Of a stretch of DNA of 64,000 nucleotides, positions 9,632 to 19,000 are shown piece by piece; the stretch's first letter is position 1, and each line of letters begins with the position of its first letter. Source of the stretch: Flavobacteriaceae bacterium (lineage in GTDB: Bacteria > Bacteroidota > Bacteroidia > Flavobacteriales > Flavobacteriaceae); contig JAENXC010000001.1 in NCBI GenBank assembly GCA_016649715.1, positions 186,001 through 250,000 of the forward strand. The letters run 5' to 3'. The notes beneath the pieces were generated by a model. It saw only the letters and a list, made by a program, of their open reading frames with translations. It was not told the DNA's origin and ran no database searches. The position numbers were made by a program, and so were the translations under genes.

Positions 9632-10585
9632 TCAATCCTTATAAATACCTATCTCCTTTTTTCCTTCAGCCTGCCCGCCGTGGCGGGAAGTTTTATAGGC
9701 GCGGTACATCCCTTCCGTGTTGAACGGCATTGCGATGTTTCCTTTGGCATCAACGGCAATTAGGCCACCATCGCCGCCTATTTCCAAAACTCGTTTATTA
9801 ATTACTTCGGAAGCAGCTTCTTCCACAGACATTCCTTTGTATTCCATCAAACAGGAAACATCATACGCAACAACCCCGCGGATGAAAAATTCGCCACTGC
9901 CCGTGCAGCTTACCGCACAGGTTTTGTTGTTAGCGTAGGTTCCGGCACCAATCATCGGGCTATCACCCACACGGCCCCATCGTTTATTGGTCATTCCTCC
10001 GGTTGAGGTTGCGGCGGCAATGTTTCCGTTTTTATCGCAGGCAACGGCACCCACAGTTCCAAACTTGCCTTCCTTTTTCATACTGTGATCCAACTGAAAA
10101 GTATCACTATCCTTTATGTTTTGCCATTGCTGATAGCGGTGCTCATCATTAAAATATTCAGGAGTTTCCAAAGTGTAGCCCAAACTTTTCGCAAAACGCA
10201 TCGCGCCTTCACCAGCCAAGAATACGTGATCTGTTTTTTCCATAATATCGCGCGCGAGTGATATTGGGTTTTTAATTCCTGTGATTAAAGAAACAGCGCC
10301 AGCATCCAACGTTTTACCGTCCATAATGGCAGCGTCCATTTCGTGGGTGCCATCGTTTGTGAAAACGCTTCCTTTGCCAGCGTTGAAAAGTGGAGAATCT
10401 TCCAAATAATTTACGGCGGTTTCCACAGCATCCATTGCAGAACCGTTATTTTCTAAAACTCTGTAACCTTCTTCAAGTGCTTCGTTTAGTGCTGCTTTAT
10501 ACTGTTCTTCCTTTTCAGAAGTCATCAATCCTTTTACAAGGGTTCCAGCGCCACCGTGGATTGCTATGGAAAATTTTTTATTCAT
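9632..10585 (-). CDS. iaaA: Isoaspartyl peptidase / L-asparaginase (plant-type Ntn-hydrolase)
   Basis: A 317-residue threonine Ntn-hydrolase that cleaves beta-aspartyl dipeptides and can hydrolyse asparagine. ATG 10585 was chosen over the in-frame TTG at 10594. SIAIHGGAGT at the N-terminus, the autocleavage site KFGTVGAVA (Thr177 as nucleophile) and RWGRVGDSPMIGAGTY are family signatures. It sits tail-to-tail with cphB, so it probably converts beta-Asp-Arg from cyanophycinase to free amino acids. Near the C-terminus, after the conserved MPFNTEGMYRAY, residues about 298-309 (TSRHGGQAEGKK) look like an extra segment; the DNA there is a GC-rich palindrome. Confidence 0.92.
   Translation of the reverse strand: MNKKFSIAIHGGAGTLVKGLMTSEKEEQYKAALNEALEEGYRVLENNGSAMDAVETAVNYLEDSPLFNAGKGSVFTNDGTHEMDAAIMDGKTLDAGAVSLITGIKNPISLARDIMEKTDHVFLAGEGAMRFAKSLGYTLETPEYFNDEHRYQQWQNIKDSDTFQLDHSMKKEGKFGTVGAVACDKNGNIAAATSTGGMTNKRWGRVGDSPMIGAGTYANNKTCAVSCTGSGEFFIRGVVAYDVSCLMEYKGMSVEEAASEVINKRVLEIGGDGGLIAVDAKGNIAMPFNTEGMYRAYKTSRHGGQAEGKKEIGIYKD
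9674..9687. repeat. GC-rich palindrome inside iaaA
   Basis: CCCGCC at 9674-9679 and GGCGGG at 9682-9687 form a 6-bp stem with a 2-nt centre inside the last codons of iaaA. It encodes part of an apparently extra segment between MYRAY and the final IYKD. It may be an inserted intergenic-type repeat. Confidence 0.5.
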
Positions 10586-10641
10586 TATTGCCAATATTTA
10601 TTGTGGCAAAAGTACGCTTTGGTTTTAAATATTAATGCGAA

Positions 10642-10676
10642 AAGACCTCACAGGTTTTGAAAACTTGAGAGGTCTT
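10642..10676. repeat. Intergenic palindrome, GACCTC/GAGGTC family
   Basis: AAGACCTC at 10642-10649 pairs with GAGGTCTT at 10669-10676, with an inner GTTTT/AAAAC stem around 10659. The same design recurs at 60721-60753 and, degenerate, at 62581-62613. It lies upstream of both divergent genes iaaA and polA, so it is not simply a terminator here. Confidence 0.7.
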
Positions 10677-10728
10677 CAATTTTGGTTAAACAATCCACTA
10701 TTTATATTTTATTCTGAAGTGTTATCGC

Positions 10729-10736
10729 TATTTTTG
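10729..10736 (+). promoter_or_regulatory. Candidate -7 element for polA
   Basis: TATTTTTG matches TAnnTTTG and ends 17 bp before the polA ATG. No clear -33 TTTG partner was seen. Confidence 0.4.
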
Positions 10737-10753
10737 GGCTAAATTCCGAAACT

Positions 10754-13624
10754 ATGTCAGAAAAAAAACGCCTCTTTCTTGTTGATGCCTATGCCCTTAT
10801 TTTTCGGGGGTATTTCGCATTAATAAAAAACCCACAATTAAACAGTAAAGGCCAAAACACCTCAGCCATTATGGGGTTTTTGAACTCACTTATAGACGTA
10901 GTGAAAAGGGAGCGCCCAGACCATCTGGCTGTCTGTTTTGACAAAGGCGGCAGTGAAGCCCGCAACGAAATGTTTCCTGATTACAAAGCCCATAGAGACG
11001 AAACCCCAGATGCCATAAGGTTTGCCATTCCCTATATTTATAATATTCTTGAAGCCATGAAAATTCCAATTATGGTGAAGGATGGTTTTGAGGCAGATGA
11101 CGTTATCGGTACTTTGGCAAAAAAGGCCGAAAAAGAAGGCTACACGACCTTTATGGTTACGCCAGACAAGGATTTTGCACAATTGGTTTCAGAAAACATT
11201 TTTATGTACCGCCCAGTTTTTGGTGGTGGTTATGAAACTTGGGGCATCCCAGAAGTTCAGAAAAAATTTGAAGTAAAAGATCCATTACAAGTAATTGATT
11301 TCTTAGGAATGATGGGCGACAGCAGCGACAATATTCCCGGGCTTCCAGGTGTTGGCGAAAAAACAGCCAAGAAATTTATAGCTGAATTTGGCTCTATGGA
11401 AGGCCTGCTTGCTAACACTGCACAGCTAACAGGCAAAATGAAGGAGAAAATAGAAGAAAACGCCGAACTTGGTTTGCTCAGCAAAAAGTTAGCAACCATT
11501 ATGCTGGATGTCCCCGTAGAATTCAACGAAGCCGATTTTGAAATGTGCCCACCAGATACCGAAAAAGTGCTGGAAATTTTTGATGATTTAGAATTCAGAA
11601 GACTTAAAGATAATTTTTTAAAAGCATTTTCTGTAGAAGGAATGGCTTCCATTGGCACCAGTCATCAACCAAAAGACAATAAAACTGGAGCCTCTTCTCC
11701 CCCTTCGGGGGAGAAGCCCAAAGGGCAGAGGGGGACTGCCGGCGAAGGTCAATTTTCGCTCTTTGGCAACGATGGCGAAATAGCAGAAACTATAAAAAAA
11801 TACAACTCCCGCGCAACCATTGAAAACACAGAACATTTTTACCAAACCGTACAACCCGGAATGGGCAGCAAGCTGTTTCTTCAGAATTTAATGAAACAGA
11901 AAAGCGTGTGCTTTGATACCGAAACTACAAGTTTGAATCCCTTGGAAGCTGAATTGGTAGGAATTGCTTTTTCTTGGGGAAAAGGAAAAGGTTTTTACGT
12001 TCCCTTCCCGGAAAATCGTGAAGAAGCGCAACAACTTCTGGAAGAGATCCGTCCTTTTTTTGAAGATGAAACTATTCAGAAAATTGGGCAAAACTTGAAA
12101 TACGACATAAAAGTATTGGCCAAATACAACATTTCAGTAAAAGGAAAATTGTTTGACACCATGCTCGCGCACTATCTCATAAACCCAGATATGCGCCACA
12201 ATATGGACATTTTGAGTGAAACTTACCTCAACTACACACCCGTTTCAATCACGGAGCTAATTGGTAAAAAAGGTAAAAACCAGTTGAACATGCGCGACAT
12301 TCCATTGGACAAACAAACCGAATACGCCGTTGAAGATGCTGATGTAACATTTCAGCTAAAAGAACATTTCGAAAAAGAACTGGGCGAGGCAAACACCCAA
12401 AAACTTTTTGATGAAATTGAAGTGCCGCTGCTTCGCGTTTTGGCCGCTATGGAACTGGAAGGCATCAATCTAAACGAAGGTTTTCTAAAAAAACTTTCTA
12501 AAGAACTGGATACAGATATTCTTCAACTGGAAAAACACATTTACGAAGAAGCTGGTGAAACCTTCAACATCGCATCGCCAAAACAGTTGGGCGATATTCT
12601 CTTCGAAAAAATGAAACTGATAGACAAGCCGAAAAAAACAAAAACTGGGCAGTATTCCACCGCCGAAGATGTGCTTTCCTATTTGGCGAAAGACCACAAA
12701 ATAATCCGTGACGTATTGGAGTATCGCGGCCTTGCAAAGCTAAAAAGCACTTATGTTGATGCGCTGCCGGACCAAGTACAGCCAACAACTGGCCGCGTAC
12801 ATACAGATTATATGCAGACCGTCGCCGCCACGGGCCGACTGAGCAGCAACAACCCAAACCTTCAAAACATTCCTATCCGCACCGAGCGCGGACGCGAAGT
12901 TCGGAAAGCGTTCATCCCAAGAAACGAAGATTTCGTTTTGATGGCTGCAGATTATTCGCAAATAGAATTGCGCATTATCGCTTCTTTAAGTGAAGAGGAC
13001 AATATGATTGAAGCCTTTAAAAATGGCGAGGATATTCACGCCTCCACCGCTTCAAAAGTTTTTAATGTTCCTTTAAGTGAAGTTACCCGCGAACAACGAA
13101 GCAACGCCAAAACCGTAAATTTCGGGATAATCTACGGAGTTTCCGCCTTCGGCCTAAGCAACCAAACCGACCTTTCCCGAACTGAGGCCAAAGATCTAAT
13201 CGACACTTATTATAAAACCTACCCAAAACTCCGCAATTACATCAGTGAGCAAATAGATTTTGCCCGTGAAAATGGCTACGTGCAAACAGTTTTAGGAAGA
13301 AGACGCTACCTAAAAGACATCAACGGAAGCAACCAAGTAGTGCGTGGCGCCGCAGAGCGAAACGCCGTGAATGCTCCAATACAAGGAAGCGCGGCAGACA
13401 TCATTAAAATTGCGATGATAAACATCTACAAAAAACTGGAAACGGAAAACTACAAAAGCAAAATGCTGCTTCAGGTTCATGATGAACTTGTTTTCGACAC
13501 CTATAAACCCGAACTTGAAAAGCTAAAAACCATGGTAAAACACGAAATGGAAAACGCATACAAGCTTACCGTACCGTTGGATGTTGATTTGGGGGTTGGG
13601 GATAATTGGTTAGAGGCGCACTAA
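10754..13624 (+). CDS. polA: DNA polymerase I
   Basis: A 956-residue repair and Okazaki-fragment-processing polymerase. Residues 1 to about 300 are the 5'-3' exonuclease (LFLVDAYALIFRGYFA; MMGDSSDNIPGLPGVGEKTA). The 3'-5' exonuclease starts near residue 385 and keeps its metal-binding acidic residues (FDTETTSLNP, YAVEDADVTF). The polymerase domain has DYSQIELRIIAS, NFGIIYGVSAFG and QVHDELVFD, so all three activities look intact. The linker near residues 313-330 (ASSPPSGEKPKGQRGTAG) is low complexity and is encoded by a strong DNA palindrome resembling an intergenic repeat, which partly explains the length. Confidence 0.97.
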   Translation: MSEKKRLFLVDAYALIFRGYFALIKNPQLNSKGQNTSAIMGFLNSLIDVVKRERPDHLAVCFDKGGSEARNEMFPDYKAHRDETPDAIRFAIPYIYNILEAMKIPIMVKDGFEADDVIGTLAKKAEKEGYTTFMVTPDKDFAQLVSENIFMYRPVFGGGYETWGIPEVQKKFEVKDPLQVIDFLGMMGDSSDNIPGLPGVGEKTAKKFIAEFGSMEGLLANTAQLTGKMKEKIEENAELGLLSKKLATIMLDVPVEFNEADFEMCPPDTEKVLEIFDDLEFRRLKDNFLKAFSVEGMASIGTSHQPKDNKTGASSPPSGEKPKGQRGTAGEGQFSLFGNDGEIAETIKKYNSRATIENTEHFYQTVQPGMGSKLFLQNLMKQKSVCFDTETTSLNPLEAELVGIAFSWGKGKGFYVPFPENREEAQQLLEEIRPFFEDETIQKIGQNLKYDIKVLAKYNISVKGKLFDTMLAHYLINPDMRHNMDILSETYLNYTPVSITELIGKKGKNQLNMRDIPLDKQTEYAVEDADVTFQLKEHFEKELGEANTQKLFDEIEVPLLRVLAAMELEGINLNEGFLKKLSKELDTDILQLEKHIYEEAGETFNIASPKQLGDILFEKMKLIDKPKKTKTGQYSTAEDVLSYLAKDHKIIRDVLEYRGLAKLKSTYVDALPDQVQPTTGRVHTDYMQTVAATGRLSSNNPNLQNIPIRTERGREVRKAFIPRNEDFVLMAADYSQIELRIIASLSEEDNMIEAFKNGEDIHASTASKVFNVPLSEVTREQRSNAKTVNFGIIYGVSAFGLSNQTDLSRTEAKDLIDTYYKTYPKLRNYISEQIDFARENGYVQTVLGRRRYLKDINGSNQVVRGAAERNAVNAPIQGSAADIIKIAMINIYKKLETENYKSKMLLQVHDELVFDTYKPELEKLKTMVKHEMENAYKLTVPLDVDLGVGDNWLEAH
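11691..11731. repeat. Palindromic element inside the polA linker
   Basis: CTTCTCCCCC at 11694-11703 and GGGGGAGAAG at 11707-11716 form a perfect 10-bp stem with a 3-nt loop. A second small stem, GCCC/GGGC, follows at 11716-11726, and CCTCT at 11691 pairs with AGAGG at 11727-11731. Such nested GC-rich hairpins are normal between genes in this group, but this one is translated. Confidence 0.75.
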
Positions 13625-13628
13625 ATAA

Positions 13629-13660
13629 GTAGGCAGTTTTCAGTAGCAGTTGGCAGAGAC
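13629..13660. repeat. Degenerate heptamer tract after polA
   Basis: About five bases after the polA stop, the sequence TAGGCAGTTTTCAGTAGCAG and what follows shows a 7-bp periodicity. A close relative lies after the MMPL gene at 32727-32750 (TAGGCAGTATTCAATGGCAG). Confidence 0.5.
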
Positions 13661-13688
13661 TTAACGCTTCATTTTAAAGTTTTTTCAA

Positions 13689-13696
13689 TACTTTTG
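13689..13696 (+). promoter_or_regulatory. Candidate -7 element for the DUF6922/AbiEii pair
   Basis: TACTTTTG matches TAnnTTTG, 45 bp before the ATG of the first gene of the pair. No clear -33 box was seen. Confidence 0.35.
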
Positions 13697-13740
13697 GTAT
13701 GTAATAAATTTTAGATATTTTTTTCCACCTCTTAATAAAT

Positions 13741-14046
13741 ATGCCACAGACCCATTCCATATTCGACCTTTCCGAGCATCTTTTTTGGGATGTGAATAAA
13801 GCGGAACTCGAATTTGAAAAATCCAAGGAATTCATTATCCATCGGGTTTTGGAATACGGAGTGATGAAAGATTGGACCATAATCAAAGAAATATACGGCC
13901 TTGAAACTATTAAAAAAACCTCAATTCAATTTAGGGAATTGGACGATGTAACGCTCGCCTTTCTTTCGGCCATCTTCAATATTGACAAAAAAGAATTTAG
14001 ATGTTATACAAACAAAACGTCGATGCCCAGCTTTTGGAACTCTTAG
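13741..14046 (+). CDS. DUF6922-type protein, candidate antitoxin
   Basis: A 101-residue soluble protein without signal peptide. LSEHLFWDVNKAELEFEKSK, the helical IIHRVLEYGVMKDW and the C-terminal CYTNKTSMPSFWN match what I recall of DUF6922 proteins, a small Bacteroidota family found immediately upstream of AbiEii-like nucleotidyltransferases. Its last 46 bases overlap the next gene in another frame, which implies translational coupling. By position it is a likely antitoxin or regulator of the partner; biochemical function is not known to me. Confidence 0.75.
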   Translation: MPQTHSIFDLSEHLFWDVNKAELEFEKSKEFIIHRVLEYGVMKDWTIIKEIYGLETIKKTSIQFRELDDVTLAFLSAIFNIDKKEFRCYTNKTSMPSFWNS

Positions 14047-14612
14047 ATGGGCTAATGCATTCTGAAATTTTTAAAGGTTTCAATCTTGTGGGCGGCACTG
14101 CGTTGGCACTTCAAATTGGACACCGCCTTTCTATCGATATTGATATGTTTGGGAATTCTGAAATAAACGAATTGGAATTTAACCAAGAACTTTCCCGATT
14201 TGGAAATCCTGTTGTCCTAAAAAAAAGTAAAAACATAATTATATATTCCGTCAACGGGTTAAAAGTAGATTTTGTAAACTACCGTTATCCTCTTTTAAAA
14301 AAAATTAAAACTGTGGATGCTATCCGTTTAGCCTCTTTGGAAGATATTGCCGCAATGAAACTGAACGCCATTTCGGGAAGGGGCAGCAAAAAAGATTTTA
14401 TTGATTTGTATTTCCTTTTGGAAAACTTTTCTTTAAAAGAAATGATTGGGTTCTACAATCAAAAATATGAAGACGGCTCCCAATTTTTAGTTTTGAAAAG
14501 CCTGGCTTATTTTGACGATGCCGACAAGGAGGAAATGCCCATTATGTCCAAACAATTAGATTGGCGAGAAGTAAAAAACACCATTCTCTCAGAAACTGTA
14601 AAGTTGGAGTAA
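14001..14612 (+). CDS. AbiEii/AbiGii-family nucleotidyltransferase (toxin-like)
   Basis: A 203-residue member of the minimal nucleotidyltransferase superfamily used as toxins in AbiE-type systems. The motif GGTALALQIGHRLSIDIDMF carries the GG(S/T) signature and the two catalytic aspartates of the DxD motif. LASLEDIAAMKLNAISGRGS and KKDFIDLYFLLE are also typical of the AbiEii fold. It starts inside the DUF6922 gene, a 46-bp overlap. Characterised relatives (AbiEii, MenT) modify tRNA or other targets with nucleotides; the target here is unknown. Whether it is toxic, or defends against phage, cannot be read from sequence. Confidence 0.85.
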   Translation: MLYKQNVDAQLLELLDGLMHSEIFKGFNLVGGTALALQIGHRLSIDIDMFGNSEINELEFNQELSRFGNPVVLKKSKNIIIYSVNGLKVDFVNYRYPLLKKIKTVDAIRLASLEDIAAMKLNAISGRGSKKDFIDLYFLLENFSLKEMIGFYNQKYEDGSQFLVLKSLAYFDDADKEEMPIMSKQLDWREVKNTILSETVKLE

Positions 14613-14711
14613 TTGAGTTTCATTAAATATTTCAAAACCATTATTTTATAAACCGAAACTGAAATGGAAGTTGAAGTTGAAACCCAAAAATTTTTACATC
14701 CTCCCTAAAAA

Positions 14712-14755
14712 GTCTTATGTCTTATGTCCTTTAGCGCAGCGGTCTTAAGTCATTT
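14712..14755. repeat. Dispersed heptad-based repeat, copy 1
   Basis: Units GTCTTAT, GTCTTAT, GTCCTTT, then AGCGCAGCG, then GTCTTAA and GTCATTT. Copy 2 at 19556-19599 matches in 38 of 44 positions by my alignment. It lies in the 205-bp gap between the AbiEii-type gene and the next gene. Confidence 0.8.
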
Positions 14756-14817
14756 TATCGTAGCAATCCTAAGTCCTTATTTTAAATCCATATCTTTAAA
14801 AAATATTTCCCACTGCT

Positions 14818-15894
14818 ATGGAGGACAATAAACTTATTTCAAAAAAGAAACCTGCCTATCCCATTTCGGATCTGCTTTTAAAATACCTAACCCGTCACGG
14901 GCGCACCATCAAAATCCCTATTTATTACGACGATTTGTTGCGTTTTCAAGGCTCAGTTTCTGTATTTGACAAAAACGGAAAGGACACTTTATGGGTTAGC
15001 GTTTACTATTCTGAATTTGACACAGAAGAGATTAATCTCAGTCTAAAAAAAGTGTATTCCATTTTACATTCTGGCGGAACCGACACAATTTTACCCTACC
15101 TAAATATAGACAGCGTTGACTTTTGCACCTTCGGAAACTCAAAGCCCTTTCGAATAAAAGTTCGGAATATTTTAAACGACAACTATCTCTTCCTATATAT
15201 TAAGAAAGCCGATGCTTCGCGTATTTACGGTTTGGAATTGGAAGATCTGCTTTCGCCAAACCACATCAACTTTTTGGTTCGGAAGAACACCTTGATAGAA
15301 GAACACATTTCCGGTATTCCGGGAGATGATTTTATAAACAATCACTTAGATAATTGCTCCCATCGTGACAAACTGGAAATTGCCAAGGAGTTTGTAAAAT
15401 TCAACGAACGCTGTTTTGTACGTTTATTGGGCGATATGCGCTCCTACAATTATGTAATGGTCCTTACCCACGATTTTGACCGAATTCAATACCGTATTCG
15501 GGCCCTCGATTTTGACCAACAATCCTATGAAGGAAATGCAAAGGTTTACAAACCACAATATCTAAAAGAGAATAATAAGTTTGTAGAAATGACAGCGAAA
15601 TTACTACAGCAAACCTCCATAGATCAGTATATAAACGAAGAAAGATCGTTGCTGGCAAAACGTGCAACAAGTGAGAAAAAAAGGCTTAGTGGATTGATGA
15701 ATTGCATGAAAAACGACACCATTTCTTCACCCGAAAAAGTAGAACAACTAAAAATGGATCTCTTTGAACTTACTGGCGATATAAATTTCAAAAAGGCAAA
15801 CAATATGGGGGAAGTGCTGGAGAGCGCCTTAGAATTTGTTATCCGAAATTATAAAAGCGAAAACCCTTATATTATAAGAAAGAAAAGACAGTAG
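14818..15894 (+). CDS. Protein of unknown function (358 residues)
   Basis: I do not recognise this protein. It is soluble, with no signal peptide or membrane segment. The N-terminal half is beta-rich (LRFQGSVSVFDKNGKDTLWV). The middle has GDMRSYNYVMVLTHDFDRIQ and RIRALDFDQQSYEGNAKVY, a pattern that faintly resembles the catalytic and metal-binding loops of kinase-like folds such as HipA or aminoglycoside phosphotransferases. The C-terminal third is helical and rich in Lys and Glu. It lies between the toxin-like pair and pyruvate carboxylase on the same strand, preceded by a heptad repeat. A near-consensus box TATCTTTA lies about 30 bp before the ATG. Confidence 0.75.
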   Translation: MEDNKLISKKKPAYPISDLLLKYLTRHGRTIKIPIYYDDLLRFQGSVSVFDKNGKDTLWVSVYYSEFDTEEINLSLKKVYSILHSGGTDTILPYLNIDSVDFCTFGNSKPFRIKVRNILNDNYLFLYIKKADASRIYGLELEDLLSPNHINFLVRKNTLIEEHISGIPGDDFINNHLDNCSHRDKLEIAKEFVKFNERCFVRLLGDMRSYNYVMVLTHDFDRIQYRIRALDFDQQSYEGNAKVYKPQYLKENNKFVEMTAKLLQQTSIDQYINEERSLLAKRATSEKKRLSGLMNCMKNDTISSPEKVEQLKMDLFELTGDINFKKANNMGEVLESALEFVIRNYKSENPYIIRKKRQ

Positions 15895-16031
15895 CGTTCC
15901 CAAAAATAAAAAAATAGAAATATTTATTAACTGTATTAATCTACAACACACTACAAATTCCTGCTTATTCTAAATTGATAAATTATTGATAAAACTTCTA
16001 TTATTCTTTCTCATTAAAGCAAAGGCTTATT

Positions 16032-16039
16032 TATCTTTA
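16032..16039 (+). promoter_or_regulatory. Candidate -7 element for pyruvate carboxylase
   Basis: TATCTTTA matches TAnnTTTG in all but the last base, 34 bp before the ATG. The 179-bp AT-rich gap contains no other clear signal. Confidence 0.3.
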
Positions 16040-16073
16040 TAGCCTTCCCCACTATCCTTAAAAATTCATTTTC

Positions 16074-19000
16074 ATGAAGATAAAAAAAGTTTTAGTCGCT
16101 AATCGTGGCGAAATAGCCATAAGAGTATTGCGTGCCTGTGCAGAAATCAATTTGCAAACAGTTGCAATTTACACTTATGAAGATCGCTATTCGCAACATC
16201 GTTACAAGGCCGATGAATCATATCAAATAGGTGAAAACGACCAACCTTTAAAACCGTATTTAGACGGAAATGCAATCATTGCACTTGCTAAATCTAAACA
16301 AGTGGACGCTATACATCCGGGTTATGGATTTTTAGCTGAAAATTCGGAATTTGCCCGAAACTGCGCTAGAAATGGAATTATCTTCATTGGACCGGATCCA
16401 AAAGTAATGGACGCTTTGGGCGATAAAATTACAGCAAAAAAGATTGCTGAAAAATGCGGTGTTCCCATCATTAAAAGCAACGCAAAAAAACTTTCTTCCT
16501 TAAAAATTGCGCTTTCCGAAGCTGAAGCCATCGGTTATCCTTTAATGCTAAAAGCAGCTTCCGGCGGTGGTGGGCGCGGGATGCGAATAATTAGGAATGA
16601 GGACGATTTAAAAAACAATTTCGATTCTGCCCGAAGTGAATCACTAAACGCTTTTGGCGACGACACCATGTTTCTCGAAAAGTATGTGGAAGACCCAAAG
16701 CATCTCGAAGTACAGATTGTAGCAGACAACCACGGCAACATTCGCCATTTGTTTGAGCGCGACTGCTCTGTGCAAAGACGGCACCAGAAAGTGGTGGAAG
16801 TTGCGCCCTCTTTCAATGTTTCTAAAAAAGTAAAAGAGGCACTTTACAAATACGCCATCCAAATTGCGGAAGATGTAAACTACAACAATGTAGGGACCGT
16901 AGAATTTTTGGTAGATAAGGAAGACAACGTATTTTTTATTGAAGTAAATCCTCGCATACAAGTAGAGCATACCGTTACCGAAATGGTAACAGGCATAGAT
17001 CTTATAAAAACCCAGATTTTTGTTGCCGGTGGCTACAAACTTTCAGACACACAGATAAAAATCTACGAGCAGGATACGCTCGCTACCTATGGTTTCGCCT
17101 TGCAGTGCCGTTTAACCACTGAAGATCCCGAAAACAATTTCACCCCAGATTACGGCACTATTACTACCTACCGCAGCGCTTCCGGAATGGGCATTCGCTT
17201 AGATGCTGGTAGCATTTATCAATCCTACAGTGTAAGTCCGTTTTTCGATTCTATGCTCGTAAAAGTTTCAGCTCACGGAAGAACTTTAGACGGTGCCGTT
17301 CGTAAAATGTCACGTGCATTAAAAGAGTTTCGTATTCGCGGCGTAAAAACCAATATTCATTTTCTTCAAAATGTAATTCAAAATGAAACCTTTAGAGAAG
17401 GCAAGGCAACCGTTAATTTTATTGCCAACACGCCTTCTTTGTTTGATATTAAACTTCCGCAGGATCGCACTTCGAAAATAGTGAATTATTTAGGGGAAGT
17501 AATTGTAAACGGAAACCCTGATGTAAAGACTTTCGATAAAAATAGAATTTTCAGAACACCAAAAATCCCAAAGTTCGACTCACAGAAAAACTTTCCAAAA
17601 GGCACAAAAGATATGCTTACGGAAATGGGACCGGAAAAATTCTGCTCCTGGTTAAAGGATGAAAAAAAGATACATTATACAGATACCACTATTCGCGACG
17701 CGCACCAATCCTTGCTCGCCACGCGAATGCGAAGTTATGATATGTTGCAAGCAGCAGAAAGTTTTGCCAAAAACCATCCCAATACCTTTAGTATAGAAAT
17801 GTGGGGCGGCGCTACTTTTGATGTTTGTCTCCGCTTTTTGAACGAAAGCCCGTGGACGCGGTTGCGGGAGCTTCGCAAATTGATGCCGAATATACTATTC
17901 CAAATGCTGCTACGCGGTTCTAATGGGGTGGGTTACAAAGCCTATCCCGATAATTTAATTGAAAAGTTTATTGAAACCTCTTGGGAAAACGGGATAGATA
18001 TTTTTAGAATTTTCGATTCTTTAAACTGGGTAAAAGCAATGGAACCCAGTATCAATTTCGTTCGAAACAAAACAGGTGGAATTGCTGAAGCGGCCATAAG
18101 TTATACAGGTGATATCCTCAACCCAAAACAGACCAAATACACCTTAAAATATTACACCCAGCTCGCCAAAGACCTTGAAAACGCCGGAGCACATATGATT
18201 GCCATTAAAGATATGGCCGGCCTTTTAAAACCTTACGCGGCAGCTGAACTTATTTCAGCATTAAAGAACACAGTGAAAATACCGTTGCACCTTCACACTC
18301 ACGACACTTCCTCAATTCAATCTGCTACATACCTAAAGGCTATTGAAGCAGGCGTTGATGTGGTGGACGTAGCTTTGGGTGGACTTTCGGGACTTACCTC
18401 CCAACCCAATTTCAATTCCATTGTGGAAATGATGCGCAACCAACCTCGCGAAAATAAATTCGATATAAATAAACTGAACGAGTTTTCAAATTATTGGGAA
18501 GACGTGCGCGAAATGTACTATCCATTTGAATCTGGCCTAAAAGCCGGAACCGCGGAAGTGTATCAGCATGAAATTCCCGGTGGGCAATATTCAAATTTAC
18601 GCCCGCAGGCCGAAGCACTTGGTTTGGGCGATCGTTTTGATGAAGTGAAAAAAATGTACGCTCATGTAAATGGAATGTTTGGAAACTTGATAAAAGTTAC
18701 GCCAAGCTCCAAAGTGGTGGGCGATATGGCCATTTTTATGGTTACCAATAATCTTACCCCGAATGATGTAATGGAGCGTGGGGAAGATATTTCTTTTCCA
18801 GAATCTGCAATCAATTTCTTTAAAGGTGATCTCGGACAACCTTTGGGCGGTTTCCCAAAGAAGCTTCAGAAAATAATTCTGAAAAACAACAAGGCATATA
18901 CCGATAGGCCAAATGCCCATCTAGAGCCCATTGAATTTGATGCTGAATACAAAGTTTTCAGTAAAAAGTTTCAACAAGGTTTTACGCGTCCTATAGAATT

